A DNA stretch of 64,000 nt from Chelatococcus sp. HY11 (GTDB lineage: Bacteria; Pseudomonadota; Alphaproteobacteria; Rhizobiales; Beijerinckiaceae). The stretch is taken from assembly GCF_018398335.1 (NCBI RefSeq), contig NZ_JAHBRX010000001.1, forward strand, positions 2,294,001 to 2,358,000. Reading direction: 5' to 3'. The notes beneath the pieces are model-generated. The model was not told where the DNA came from, did not search any database, and saw only the letters and a program-made list of their open reading frames with translations. How positions within the stretch are numbered: position 1 is the first letter of the stretch; the number at the start of each line of letters is the position of its first letter. The translations under genes were made by a program, and so were the position numbers. This document shows, in pieces, positions 8,889-18,052 of this stretch.

Positions 8889-9192
8889 CAGCCCGTCTCC
8901 CATCCGCGCCGGCTTTCCCGCGGCGCCCAACGTCACAAGCTAGGCCGAACGTGGCCGTGATGGAGCCTCCGAAAGCGGCGGATCCGGCCCCGAGGAAAAG
9001 CGTTACAGACGACGGTGACTATGAGGCTGAACTGTCACCCGTGAGGCGTAGACGGCAGTGGTAGCGCGGTGAGGCTGTACCTCTTTTGCACGCCTTGCCG
9101 GCACCCCTCGCGGGCGAGGACAATCAGCGGTACCCGGCCGCGCGCTCATCCGCGTCCCGGCGAGAAAAACCGCGGAGCGTGGAGGTATCGCG
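8889..9192. promoter_or_regulatory. Divergent intergenic region between sugar operon and glycosyltransferase operon
   Basis: These 304 bases separate two divergent operons and must hold both promoters. I see no recognisable operator. The plus-strand gene is preceded by GGAGG about eight bases before its ATG. Confidence 0.5.
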
Positions 9193-10470
9193 ATGCAGAT
9201 CATCCTGGCCAACCGCTATTTCTTCCCCGACGAGTCGGCGACCAGCCGCATCGCGACCAGCCTCGCCCAGGGCCTTGCCGAACGGTCCGCGGCGGCGGCA
9301 ACCGATAGCGTGCATGTGTTGGCGAGCCAGCGCGTCCACAACGACGTGAGCCAGACATTGGAAGCGGAGGGAGGGATCGGCCGCGTACGGATCCACCGTC
9401 TCGCCACCACGCGTTTTGGCCGCGACAGGCTGGTCGGCCGTATGCTGGATTATGCCACCTTCCACGTCAGCGTCTTTGCCGCCCTCCTCAGACATGTGAA
9501 GCGCGGCGATATCGCCATCATCTGCACGGACCCGCCGATGCTGTCCGTTACCGCCATGGCGGCCGTGCGCCTGAAGGGCGGGATCATGGTCAACTGGATC
9601 CTCGATCTCTTCCCCGAAATAGCCATGGACCTCGGGGTGCTCGGCCGCGAAGGGCTCGCGACCCGCGTCGCGTTATGGCTGCGGGATCTTTCACTGAAGA
9701 CGGCCCACCGCAATGTGGTGCCGATCGAGCGGATGGCGATGCATCTCGCCGATCGCGGCATACCTGTATCGAGCCTCGCCATCATCCACCATTGGTCCGA
9801 TGGCGAGGCAATCCAGCCGATCACACCCGGAGAAGGATCGCTCAGACGCGAATGGGGCCTGACGGGAAAATGCGTCGTCGGCTATTCCGGCAATCTCGGC
9901 CGCGCGCATGAATTCGACACGGTGCTGGCCACCGCCGAACGACTCAAGACACGGGACGACATCGTGTTCCTGTTCGTCGGTGGCGGCTTTCGGCGTGCCG
10001 CCGTCGAGGCCGAGGTGGCGCGGCGCGGCCTGACCAACGTCCTGTTCAAGCCCCTCCAGCCTCGCGAGCGGCTGACCGAATGCCTTGGCCTGCCCGACGT
10101 CCATCTCGTCACCCTGCTGCCATCGATGGAGCCCTATATCGTGCCGAGCAAGTTCTACGGCATAGCGGCGGCAGGCAGGCCCACGCTGTTCGTCGGGGAT
10201 ACCGACGGCGAGATCGCCCGCGTTCTTGCGAATGCGGACTGCGGCGCATCGGTCGCCATCGGAGACGTCGATGGGCTCGAGCGCGCCGTGCTCGACCTCG
10301 CGCAATCGCCCGAACGCAGGCGGGAGTGGGGCATCAATGCGCGCCGCGCGTATGACGAGCGCTTCAGCGAAGCGCGCGGCATCGCGGAGTGGCGCCATCT
10401 CGTCGATGCGCTGGCGCCCGCGCAGGCCCGCACAGACGCGCCAGCATTGTCACGCGGCTTGCCGACATGA
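9193..10470 (+). CDS. Glycosyltransferase family 4, WbuB-like
   Basis: This 425-residue GT-B enzyme opens with LANRYFFPDESATSR. The acceptor domain has TDPPMLSV near 112 and NWILDLFPEIAMDLGVL near 135, as in WbuB-type transferases. The donor domain has GYSGNLGRAHEFDTVL and a C-terminal EPYIVPSKFYGIAAAGRP loop. It presumably adds one sugar to the lipid-linked repeat unit at the inner membrane face. The start is supported by GGAGG upstream. It begins a three-gene operon, the next gene overlapping by ATGA. Confidence 0.88.
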   Translation: MQIILANRYFFPDESATSRIATSLAQGLAERSAAAATDSVHVLASQRVHNDVSQTLEAEGGIGRVRIHRLATTRFGRDRLVGRMLDYATFHVSVFAALLRHVKRGDIAIICTDPPMLSVTAMAAVRLKGGIMVNWILDLFPEIAMDLGVLGREGLATRVALWLRDLSLKTAHRNVVPIERMAMHLADRGIPVSSLAIIHHWSDGEAIQPITPGEGSLRREWGLTGKCVVGYSGNLGRAHEFDTVLATAERLKTRDDIVFLFVGGGFRRAAVEAEVARRGLTNVLFKPLQPRERLTECLGLPDVHLVTLLPSMEPYIVPSKFYGIAAAGRPTLFVGDTDGEIARVLANADCGASVAIGDVDGLERAVLDLAQSPERRREWGINARRAYDERFSEARGIAEWRHLVDALAPAQARTDAPALSRGLPT

Positions 10471-11846
10471 ACGCGCTGCCGCAAGCCCCATCGTCATCCG
10501 GGGAAAGCCACGGAACCGGCGAATGGCCGGCGATGCAACGTCTGCAGGAGAGCCTCAATGGTGCGAGGCAGGGCGGCCCGCGCGAGCGGCTCGGGCCCGT
10601 CGCCGTCGTCCAGCTCGGCGCGCGGATGCATTATGCCGTGCCGCGCATGCTGGCCGCGCAGGGAGAACTCGCGCGGCTCTATACTGACGTCACCGCGGTC
10701 CAGGGGTGGCCGCGCCTCGTCGGCCGCCTGCCTCGCCGCCTTCTGCCGGGCGCGGTGCGGCGCCTCACCGGGCGTGTGCCGGACGATATCGATCCGCGCC
10801 GGCTAACGACCTTTCCGGGCTTCGGCCTCGCCCTGTCGCTCCGGCGCCTTGGGGCACGGACGCCCGAGCGCGAGACGGCGGCCGCGCTGTGGGGCGGGCG
10901 GGCGCTGGCGCGCCGCGTCGCCGCCCATGGTTTCGGCGAGGCGGCCGGGCTTTACACGTTCTCCGGCGAAAGTCTCGATGTTCTCAAGGCCGCCCGCGCG
11001 GCTGGCCTCTGGACCGCCGTGGAACAGATCATCGCGCCGCGCGGCATCGTCGAACGGCTTATCGCGGAAGAGGAAACACGCTTTCCCGACTGGCAGGCGC
11101 CGGGCTCCGCGAACCGCCTCGCCCCGCAATTCGCCGCCCAGGAAATCGCGGAATGGCGCGTTGCGGATCTGGTGATCTGCGGCTCCGCCTTCGTGCGCGA
11201 CGCTGTGATCGCCACCGGTGGCGACAGCGCACGGACCGTCGTTGTTCCCTACGGCGTTGATCAGCGCTTCGCCTTGCCCCCGCGCACGCCTCACGGCGGG
11301 CCTCTGCGTGTGCTCACGGTGGGAGGTATAGGTTTGCGAAAAGGCTCGCCCTATGTGCTAGAGGCCGCAAGGCAGCTCAAGGGGCGCATGACCTTCCGCA
11401 TGGTCGGCCCCTGTGCGCTTGCCCCCGCCGCCAGACAGGCGCTCGCCCGTGAGGTCGAGCTCCCGGGGGCGGTTCCGCGCGCCGAAATCCAGAGCCACTA
11501 CGCCTGGGCGGATGTTTTCCTGCTTCCCTCGATCTGCGAAGGCTCCGCCACCGCGACCTATGAGGCGCTGGCGGCGGGACTGCCCGTCGTGACCACCCCG
11601 AATGCCGGCAGCGTCGTACGCGACAATCTGGAGGGGCATGTCGTGCCGATCCGGGATGTGGATGCGATCGTCACCGCGTTGCTGAACCTCGCCGGCAATC
11701 CACGCCTGCGCCAGGAGATGTCGCGCGCCGCCCGCCTGCGGGCCACCGAGCACGATCTCGCCCATTACGGACGGCGCCTCCGATCGGCGCTCGCCCAGGC
11801 CCGTGCGCTCCACGACGCGCATCTCACATCCCGAGAACGACCATGA
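10467..11846 (+). CDS. Glycosyltransferase family 4
   Basis: The GT-B protein has 459 residues. Its donor-binding half shows VVPYGVDQRF, LRVLTVGGIGLRKGSPYVLEA as a donor-domain start (core VGGIGLRKGS), and LLPSICEGSATATYEALAAG as the EX7E motif (core CEGSATATYEALA). The N-terminal 45 residues are low-complexity and may precede the true domain. The start at 10467 is chosen because its ATG overlaps the previous TGA. The next transferase is coupled the same way. Donor and acceptor sugars cannot be read. Confidence 0.87.
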   Translation: MNALPQAPSSSGESHGTGEWPAMQRLQESLNGARQGGPRERLGPVAVVQLGARMHYAVPRMLAAQGELARLYTDVTAVQGWPRLVGRLPRRLLPGAVRRLTGRVPDDIDPRRLTTFPGFGLALSLRRLGARTPERETAAALWGGRALARRVAAHGFGEAAGLYTFSGESLDVLKAARAAGLWTAVEQIIAPRGIVERLIAEEETRFPDWQAPGSANRLAPQFAAQEIAEWRVADLVICGSAFVRDAVIATGGDSARTVVVPYGVDQRFALPPRTPHGGPLRVLTVGGIGLRKGSPYVLEAARQLKGRMTFRMVGPCALAPAARQALAREVELPGAVPRAEIQSHYAWADVFLLPSICEGSATATYEALAAGLPVVTTPNAGSVVRDNLEGHVVPIRDVDAIVTALLNLAGNPRLRQEMSRAARLRATEHDLAHYGRRLRSALAQARALHDAHLTSRERP

Positions 11847-13102
11847 GCATGCCATCAATCGACGCGCTGACGACCGCATCCCCGGCTAGGGCCGTACCGC
11901 TGCCCGCGCCTTCCAGGCCGCTGAAAGCGGGGATGCTGCTTGGCTCGGTCGCACCGACGGCGGGCGGCGTCGCGGCTTGCGTCCAGGCACTTGGGCTCGC
12001 CTTGCAGGCGCCCGCGCTGTCCCACCACGTGGAAATTTTCTCCCTCGCCGATCATGACGGCAGCCTCGATCTCAGCGGCTGGGGCGCATTGGACGTCAAG
12101 CTGTCCAGGACCACGGGGCCGCGCGGCTTCGGCTACGCGCGCGGATTGTCCACCGCGATGGCCGCCGCCGATCTCGATGTTCTCCATGTCCATGGTTTGT
12201 GGATGTACCCTTCGGTCGCCGCACGCCGGTGGGGGGCCGCGCGGCACGCGCCTTACGTCGTCAGCCCGCACGGCATGCTGGACCCCTGGGCGCTCGCCAA
12301 CAGTGGCTGGAAAAAGGAAATCGCGACGCGCCTCTATGAGCGCGCGCATCTCACCCATGCCGCCTGCATCCACGCGCTTTGCGACCCGGAGCTGGAGGCG
12401 ATCCGCGCCTTCGGCCTGCGCAATCCAGTCTGTGTGATCCGCAATGGCGTTTCGCCCCTGACGGGCGACGCTGTGGCACGCCCGGCCTGGCGCGTGGCGC
12501 TGCCGGCCGATGCGCGCGTGCTCCTCTTTCTCGGGCGGTTGACGCCGAAGAAGGGGCTGACGAACCTCATCCGCGCCTGGAGCGCGTTCAAGCAGCGGGC
12601 TGGGACCAGGGCTTCGGCCTGGCATCTCGCGCTCGCCGGCTGGGGAGCCGACAGCTACGTGGCCGGCCTTCGGTCTCTAGCGGCCAATCTCGCGCTCGGC
12701 GCCAGTGTGCATTTCATCGGCCCGCAGCACGACGCGGCGAAAGAAGCAACCTTCGACGCCTCAGATGCCTTCATTCTGCCCTCGGTCAGCGAGGGGCTGC
12801 CAATGGCGATCCTGGAAGCCTGGCAACACGGCCTGCCGGTACTGATGACGCCGCAATGCAACCTGCCGGAAGGCGTTTCCCACGGCGCCGCCGTCGCGGT
12901 GATGCCCGATGTCGACAGCTTGACCGCAAGCCTTGCCGATCTTGCCGCATGGCCGCCGACGCGGCTCGCGGCCATGGGCAACGCCGGCCGCGCGCTGGTC
13001 GCCCAGCATTTCAGCTGGCCAGCCGTGGCGCAGGAATTTTCCGCCGTCTATCAATGGATCTGCAGGGGTGGCGACAGACCAGACTGCATCGATGTCTGGT
13101 GA
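11843..13102 (+). CDS. Glycosyltransferase family 4
   Basis: This 419-residue GT-B transferase has DVLHVHGLWMYPS and SPHGMLDPWAL in the acceptor half. The donor half has VIRNGV, FLGRLTPKKGLTNLI and an EX7E-type SEGLPMAILEAWQHGLPV stretch. The SPHGMLDPWA block is typical of capsule and exopolysaccharide transferases. It is coupled by ATGA to the previous gene. Its last 52 bases overlap the 3' end of the convergent polymerase gene, so the two transcripts would be complementary there. Confidence 0.88.
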   Translation: MSMPSIDALTTASPARAVPLPAPSRPLKAGMLLGSVAPTAGGVAACVQALGLALQAPALSHHVEIFSLADHDGSLDLSGWGALDVKLSRTTGPRGFGYARGLSTAMAAADLDVLHVHGLWMYPSVAARRWGAARHAPYVVSPHGMLDPWALANSGWKKEIATRLYERAHLTHAACIHALCDPELEAIRAFGLRNPVCVIRNGVSPLTGDAVARPAWRVALPADARVLLFLGRLTPKKGLTNLIRAWSAFKQRAGTRASAWHLALAGWGADSYVAGLRSLAANLALGASVHFIGPQHDAAKEATFDASDAFILPSVSEGLPMAILEAWQHGLPVLMTPQCNLPEGVSHGAAVAVMPDVDSLTASLADLAAWPPTRLAAMGNAGRALVAQHFSWPAVAQEFSAVYQWICRGGDRPDCIDVW

Positions 13103-14403
13103 TCCCTCGGCGCAGCGGGCGAAATTTCATCCCTCAGGACTTCATCCCACCGCTGGCGTGCATAGAGCAAGGCCGGCAGGAGGAAGATCGCCAGTTGCAC
13201 CCAGGCGGACACGATCCACTGCGTGAAATGGGAAAAGGTGTGCATCGCCGGCACGACCGACAGGAGATAGACGATCTCCGCTCCGGTGCTGCCGCCCATC
13301 GCGGCGCGGTAGACCGCGCGCATGGCAAAGGCGATCAGGAAGAACTTGAGGGCGCCGAAGTACCAGAAGGAAGCGAAGGCATCAGCCATGCCTGTCTCGG
13401 TACTTCCAAGCAGTGGATCATACTCCCGATCATAACGCTGATCCACGTCGATCATCAGCGCGCCCTTCAAGGCCTGGCCGACGAGCTGGGCGGGAACGAA
13501 GGTATAGACCAGCATGTTCCAGTGAAACGCACCATAATCGAAGTCACTGCTGCGGTCGGTGGCCGCGATACGCAGGACCGCATTGTGCATTTCCGGCCCG
13601 CCTCTTTCGAGAATCTGATCGAAATTCTCAACGATATCGATCTGAGCGAGGGACGCGACATCCGGAATACCTTCGCTCCGCGTCAGCTCGCGATAATCAT
13701 GGGTCGATCCCAGCAGCAAGGTTCCCGCCACCAGCCCTGTCAACATCAGGAAGCGCGGCGCCGCCCAGCCCCGGTGGAACCATAGCGCCAATGCGATCAG
13801 CATCAGGAACTCCATGGCCTCACCGCGTTTGCCGGTGATGATGATGCGATCGAGATAGAGGAGGCTTCCACCCAGCACGATGGCCCATGCCCATGCCGAG
13901 GGGCGTCGCGCGAGGCAGATGAGGCCCAGCGCCAGGCCATAGGTCAACATCCGCGAAAAGAACAGGTACACCACGGGCAACCCGCTGATCGTGGTGCCCA
14001 CCGTCACATCGCGCGGCAGCCGGCTCAGCTGGATATAGAAGGACGCGCCCATGAGGGACAAGACGCCAGCCGCTATCAGCAGCCTGCGCTCGTCGAAGGT
14101 CCAGTCGAGGAGCCGCATGGGCCTGCGGCAGGCCCACCAGCCCATCTGACACATGGCCAGACAGAGCCCCGTGAAAGCAATTGCCTTCGCATAGCCACCC
14201 GCCGGCAGGAAGCGATCCGTTGCGAGGCCGGGCAGTTGCGGGAGAATGAAGGCGAAGGTTATGGCCGCTGCCAGGAAGGGAAATTCATAGATCTTGCCCG
14301 GACGGGTCATCGCCGACAGCAGCATGGCAATGGTGATGACCGCGACAATCGCGGTCCACATCCAGTTGTCCCATAGCCATCCGGCCTCGCTATAGGCGCT
14401 CAT
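13051..14403 (-). CDS. Wzy-like polysaccharide polymerase / O-antigen-polymerase-type membrane protein
   Basis: The 450-residue protein has roughly ten or more hydrophobic segments and a large soluble loop near residues 220-300 (DYRELTRSEG, then ERGGPEMHN), as in Wzy polymerases. These join lipid-linked repeat units in the periplasm. Wzy proteins are poorly conserved, so the call rests on topology and on being the only such protein beside wecA, a flippase and transferases. The ATG at 14403 overlaps the YdcF-like gene's stop (ATGA). The gene end overlaps a convergent glycosyltransferase by 52 bases. Confidence 0.78.
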   Translation of the reverse strand: MSAYSEAGWLWDNWMWTAIVAVITIAMLLSAMTRPGKIYEFPFLAAAITFAFILPQLPGLATDRFLPAGGYAKAIAFTGLCLAMCQMGWWACRRPMRLLDWTFDERRLLIAAGVLSLMGASFYIQLSRLPRDVTVGTTISGLPVVYLFFSRMLTYGLALGLICLARRPSAWAWAIVLGGSLLYLDRIIITGKRGEAMEFLMLIALALWFHRGWAAPRFLMLTGLVAGTLLLGSTHDYRELTRSEGIPDVASLAQIDIVENFDQILERGGPEMHNAVLRIAATDRSSDFDYGAFHWNMLVYTFVPAQLVGQALKGALMIDVDQRYDREYDPLLGSTETGMADAFASFWYFGALKFFLIAFAMRAVYRAAMGGSTGAEIVYLLSVVPAMHTFSHFTQWIVSAWVQLAIFLLPALLYARQRWDEVLRDEISPAAPRDHQTSMQSGLSPPLQIH

Positions 14404-15173
14404 GACAGCTCCTCCCACGCATCGACGTCGTCGAATCCCGCGATATCAACGCCATAGCGCAGCATGTACCAGGCGACCTTCACGTATTCGAGGAGGATGC
14501 GGCCGCTATCGGGATCCTCCACGAGACGCCAGGATGGCCATTCCGGCTCGACAGGCGACGACACGAAGGCCACCCGCGGCGCCACCGCCCGAAAACAAGC
14601 AAGCGCGCGCCTGCTGTGGAACCAGCTCGTGACGATGACAGCCCGGCGCACCCTGGCCTGGATCAGCATGGGAACGGAGAAGACGGCGTTTTCCCAGGTA
14701 TTGCGCGAGTGACATTCCATCTGGATCACGCCCGGAGGAACTCCGCGATCGATCATCATCTGCCGGATGAACTGGCAGTCGCCATCGCCCGCTATGATCA
14801 CCTGTGGCGCAACGCCAGCACGATAGAGCGATGCGCCCCGATAGGCGCGTCGCGGGCCGTCCCCGCCCAGCACCACAATAGCGTCGGCCCGGCCGGCATC
14901 GGAACGCACGGTCAGCAATCGCTCGGCCGCCAACAGCCCAAAGGCCGGAGCTGCGATCATCGCGGTCACGACAAGCGCGGCGACAAGGAGACCCGTACCC
15001 GGCGAAAAGCCCGAGCGACCGCGTAAGCTCGGCCGATCCGGGGACAGAACTGGCCGCCAGCGTAGCGGGCCTGCCGAGAACCACGCGAACGCGGGACGCG
15101 GAGGAACCGGATTCTGCTGCATCAAAGCATCCCCTCGGCCCGTCGGCGCGTTGACACCAGGTTCGATCGACAT
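14400..15173 (-). CDS. YdcF/ElyC-like DUF218 membrane protein
   Basis: The protein (257 residues from the ATG at 15173) has a proline-rich N-terminus, one membrane helix near residues 58-80, then a DUF218 domain: DAIVVLGGDGPRRAYRGASLY, core VVLGGDG, with the later NTWENA and VIVTSWFHSRRA motifs. DUF218 proteins such as ElyC and SanA act in envelope or lipid-carrier metabolism. GGGGAG lies six bases before the ATG. The frame is open further upstream only because it runs through a palindromic repeat, so the longer start is rejected. Confidence 0.82.
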   Translation of the reverse strand: MSIEPGVNAPTGRGDALMQQNPVPPRPAFAWFSAGPLRWRPVLSPDRPSLRGRSGFSPGTGLLVAALVVTAMIAAPAFGLLAAERLLTVRSDAGRADAIVVLGGDGPRRAYRGASLYRAGVAPQVIIAGDGDCQFIRQMMIDRGVPPGVIQMECHSRNTWENAVFSVPMLIQARVRRAVIVTSWFHSRRALACFRAVAPRVAFVSSPVEPEWPSWRLVEDPDSGRILLEYVKVAWYMLRYGVDIAGFDDVDAWEELS

Positions 15174-15198
15174 GCAGCGCTCCCCACGCGATACAACC

Positions 15199-15281
15199 GT
15201 CATCACCGGGCTTGTCCCGGTGATCCCGATAGGAAAGCCGCCTCGCTCAATCGGGATGGCCGGGACAAGCCCGGCCATGAC
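15199..15281. repeat. REP-like double-hairpin repeat (copy 1)
   Basis: Two 9-bp hairpins with 5-nt loops (ATCACCGGG/CCCGGTGAT and ATGGCCGGG/CCCGGCCAT) flank complementary ATCCCGAT/ATCGGGAT arms, so the element folds as a Y. A second copy lies at 37524-37609. It sits between the GT2 and YdcF-like genes, the only large gap in this operon. Confidence 0.85.
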
Positions 15282-15378
15282 AGCTGGGAACGCTGATTGT
15301 CGATTGACCCTAGAGCATTTCCAGTAAACTCCACTTCGCTCGAAAGGCCCGTGCAATCCCTCATACAGGCAAGCCGGT

Positions 15379-16212
15379 TCATACTGGCAGGCCTTGGCGC
15401 CGTCGGCGGATCTCCGCGATCTTGATCACGATCATGTATTCGTAGGCGACGAGCAGACGGCAGTAGACATAACCTGCCCAACCGTCGAGAAATCCGCGCC
15501 TGACAAAGTACATGTAAAGAAACCGCAAGGTCGGCCGGCAAGGCAGGCGGAAGGACAATTCCTTCATCGCGCGGCGGCGGCGCGGCGCCTCCCTGCTGAA
15601 GAGATCGCTCATCCGGAAGCTGCCCCGCTCAAGGCTCATCAGGGATTCGCGCGCTTCATGCCACGAGTAGCGATTGTGCTTCTCGTACCAGGCATTGAGC
15701 CCCTTGTTGAAGCTATAGTGGGTGAAGTGTCCCTTGAGCCGGCCAACAGGCCCATCGACGACGCAGACCGAATTGATCTCGCGCTCGAAATGCGCCTTTT
15801 CCGGCCTGACGAGGCGCATGACCCAGGTGGGATAGAGGCTGCTGTGCTTGAGCCACTGGCCCATGAAGATGACCTTGAAGCGCACGCGGAACCCCGCTTC
15901 CGGGCAGTCCGGGTCGGCCACCGCCGCCAGCATCTCATCACGCAGGTCCGGCGGGGTGATTTCATCCGCGTCGGGAATGTAAACCCATGGATACTTGAAG
16001 GGTATTTCCTTCAGCCCGTAAGTATGCTGCGTGTGCTCATTGTCATAGGCGCGTTGATAGACCCGCGCCCCCGCCGCTTTCGCGATCTCGACGGTGCGAT
16101 CCGTGCTGAAGGAATCGAGCACCACGACATCATCGCTCCACGCAACAGACGCGAGACATGACGGCAGGATGTTTTCCTCGTTCAAAGTCAGGATGAGAAC
16201 AGAAATGCTCAT
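15379..16212 (-). CDS. Glycosyltransferase family 2, WaaE/KdtX-like
   Basis: This 277-residue GT-A enzyme starts MSISVLILTLNEE and has VVVLDSFSTDRT near 30, the DXD-like IPDADEI at 79-85 and a basic C-terminus (RRFLDG..). The layout matches WaaE/KdtX-type beta-glucosyltransferases of lipopolysaccharide and capsule loci. No strong membrane segment is present, so it likely works peripherally on the inner membrane. The ATG at 16212 overlaps the acetyltransferase stop (ATGA). The longer open frame upstream lies within that gene. Confidence 0.88.
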   Translation of the reverse strand: MSISVLILTLNEENILPSCLASVAWSDDVVVLDSFSTDRTVEIAKAAGARVYQRAYDNEHTQHTYGLKEIPFKYPWVYIPDADEITPPDLRDEMLAAVADPDCPEAGFRVRFKVIFMGQWLKHSSLYPTWVMRLVRPEKAHFEREINSVCVVDGPVGRLKGHFTHYSFNKGLNAWYEKHNRYSWHEARESLMSLERGSFRMSDLFSREAPRRRRAMKELSFRLPCRPTLRFLYMYFVRRGFLDGWAGYVYCRLLVAYEYMIVIKIAEIRRRRQGLPV

Positions 16213-16850
16213 GTCGCTTGTCCCCTGCGCTCGGCGCTCCGATGACCCGCGTGAGTGACTGCCACGGCGGGACGTCGCATGCGGATGGCTCGCGCGGGGT
16301 TGCCGGCGACCACGGTCCACGGGGGCACCGGGCGGAAAGCCGAGGCCCGCGCTCCCACCACCGCCCCCTCACCGATGGTCACGCCTGGCCCGACAAAGGC
16401 ATCGGCCGCGATCCAGGCGTGGGCACCTATGACGATGGGCGCCGTCACGAGCGGCATGTCGGGCGCGTCGATGTCATGGCTCGCCGCGCATAGGAAGCTG
16501 TACTGGCTCACCGTTGCATAGTCGCCGACTGAAATCAGATCAACCGCATAGCAGTCGACGCGATGGCTGAGGCTGGCGCAGGTGCCCATCGTGAGGTTCC
16601 AGGGCGCCCAGATGCGCACTGATGCATGGATGACGGCGCCGGGGCCGATCTCGGCGCCGAACAATCTGAGCAGCATCCGCCGCCAGGCATGGAACGGCTT
16701 GGGGCTTGGCCGGAACAACAGGAACCACACACAACCCCAGGCCAGCCGCGCGATCTTGTTGGTGCGGCTGTGCGGGCTCGGCCGGTAGGCGCCGCTCGCC
16801 CTGAGCGGGCGCGAGTCTTGGCCTTGAAGGATGTGCCGGGCGCTCATCAT
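16209..16850 (-). CDS. WcaF-like hexapeptide O-acetyltransferase
   Basis: This 213-residue protein matches the WcaF/NodL class: an N-terminal WFLLFRPSPKPFHAWRRMLL segment, cut here to the core RPSPKPFHAWRR, then LFGAEIGPGAVIHASVRIW and hexapeptide turns ending VVAGNPARAIRMR. Such enzymes transfer acetyl from acetyl-CoA to a sugar hydroxyl, so the polymer is probably O-acetylated. The ATG at 16850 overlaps the upstream TGA. A second ATG follows immediately. Confidence 0.88.
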   Translation of the reverse strand: MMSARHILQGQDSRPLRASGAYRPSPHSRTNKIARLAWGCVWFLLFRPSPKPFHAWRRMLLRLFGAEIGPGAVIHASVRIWAPWNLTMGTCASLSHRVDCYAVDLISVGDYATVSQYSFLCAASHDIDAPDMPLVTAPIVIGAHAWIAADAFVGPGVTIGEGAVVGARASAFRPVPPWTVVAGNPARAIRMRRPAVAVTHAGHRSAERRGQAT

Positions 16851-18052
16851 GACACGGCCCGCTCGCGCAGGACGCGCAGAACATTCTTGATCGGCGACGG
16901 CAGATAGCTGCGCAGGCCGGGCCTCAGTCCGCCCGCCATGCGCCAGTGATCGAAAGACAGGGGCTTCGCGATGGGAGGGCGATCATGGGCCAGCCGGCGG
17001 ATCAGCGTGTGATAACGTGACGCCATCAGATCGGCACGGAACCGTTCATGGGCCGTCCAACATCCGGCGGCGGCCAGTCGATGCAGCAACGGACGATCCC
17101 TTTCGAGACACAGGATCCCCGCAACGGCGGCGCGCCAGTCCCCCACCGGGAACAGGAGGCCGTCGGCACCATCCGTGATGATGGAATCGGTGACCCCATG
17201 GATCCGCGCGACGACAGGCACGCAACCGCGCGCCATGGCCTCCACCGCGGTGATCATGAAGCCTTCGAAACGCGATGGCGCGAGCAGAATATCATGGGTC
17301 TTCATCAAGGCGTCCACAGCATCGGGCCCTACTTCGCCGGTGAAACGGACGCGCGCTCCCAGGGGCATCGCGAGCGCGCGCAGGCGCTCGGCGTCGGGGC
17401 CGGTGCCGGCGATCGTCAAGGTGATGTCAGCCGGAAGTGCTTCAAGGATCTGCGGCAGCCAGAACACACCCTTGGCGACATCCTCGATCCGCCCCAGCGA
17501 CAAAAGCCGCAGCGGCGCATGCGCCACGAATGGGCGCACCGCGGGCAGATGTTCAGCGAGATCCGTGCCATTGGGAATGGCCACCGTGTGCCTGTCGTCG
17601 AAACCGTAGGATCTGACGAGATCGTCCCGAATGCGCGGCGACACGCCGACAGTTGCATGGACGTGATCACGGATGGCACGCGCGGCGGCATAGGTCGCGG
17701 GGGTGATATTGTGCACGATCATGATGCGAAGCATCGGCGCCGCGAGATAGCGCATGGCGTTGGTCTGCGCCCTGTCCGCGAGCACGCTGACGATCACGCC
17801 GTCGAAACCGCCCGCCTCCAGCGCGTTGACAAGCGCGCGGGCTTGCGCCTGCTCGCCATCAGTGGCCATGCCCGTGACGAAGCCATGGGCCAGTTCCGCC
17901 GCGAAGGCAGGGTCGCGGATCGCGCGATGCGCAGCCTCGCCGGTGCCTATCCAGCAGAGCTCCGTCCCGAACGGCGCGAGCTCGTCGCGCAGGAGCCGGT
18001 AGACCGTGTAGGTGCCGCCACGATGCGGGAAGCCGAAATAGGCGAGTTTCAT
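16847..18052 (-). CDS. Glycosyltransferase family 4
   Basis: The GT-B protein has 401 residues, starts MKLAYFGFPHRGGTYTVYR, and has VAIPNGTDLAEH, LLSLGRIEDVAKGVFWL (core SLGRIEDVAKG) and the EX7E-type RFEGFMITAVEAMARGCVPV. The acceptor is probably the growing undecaprenyl-linked oligosaccharide. The ATG at 18052 overlaps the stop of the wecA-like gene, so the transferase is coupled to the initiating enzyme and may add the second sugar. The open frame upstream of this ATG runs antiparallel to nothing real and is ignored. Confidence 0.87.
   Translation of the reverse strand: MKLAYFGFPHRGGTYTVYRLLRDELAPFGTELCWIGTGEAAHRAIRDPAFAAELAHGFVTGMATDGEQAQARALVNALEAGGFDGVIVSVLADRAQTNAMRYLAAPMLRIMIVHNITPATYAAARAIRDHVHATVGVSPRIRDDLVRSYGFDDRHTVAIPNGTDLAEHLPAVRPFVAHAPLRLLSLGRIEDVAKGVFWLPQILEALPADITLTIAGTGPDAERLRALAMPLGARVRFTGEVGPDAVDALMKTHDILLAPSRFEGFMITAVEAMARGCVPVVARIHGVTDSIITDGADGLLFPVGDWRAAVAGILCLERDRPLLHRLAAAGCWTAHERFRADLMASRYHTLIRRLAHDRPPIAKPLSFDHWRMAGGLRPGLRSYLPSPIKNVLRVLRERAVS

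Noticed and set aside
15174-15356. N-terminal extension of the YdcF-like frame.
   Set aside because: The extra codons read through a REP-like repeat.
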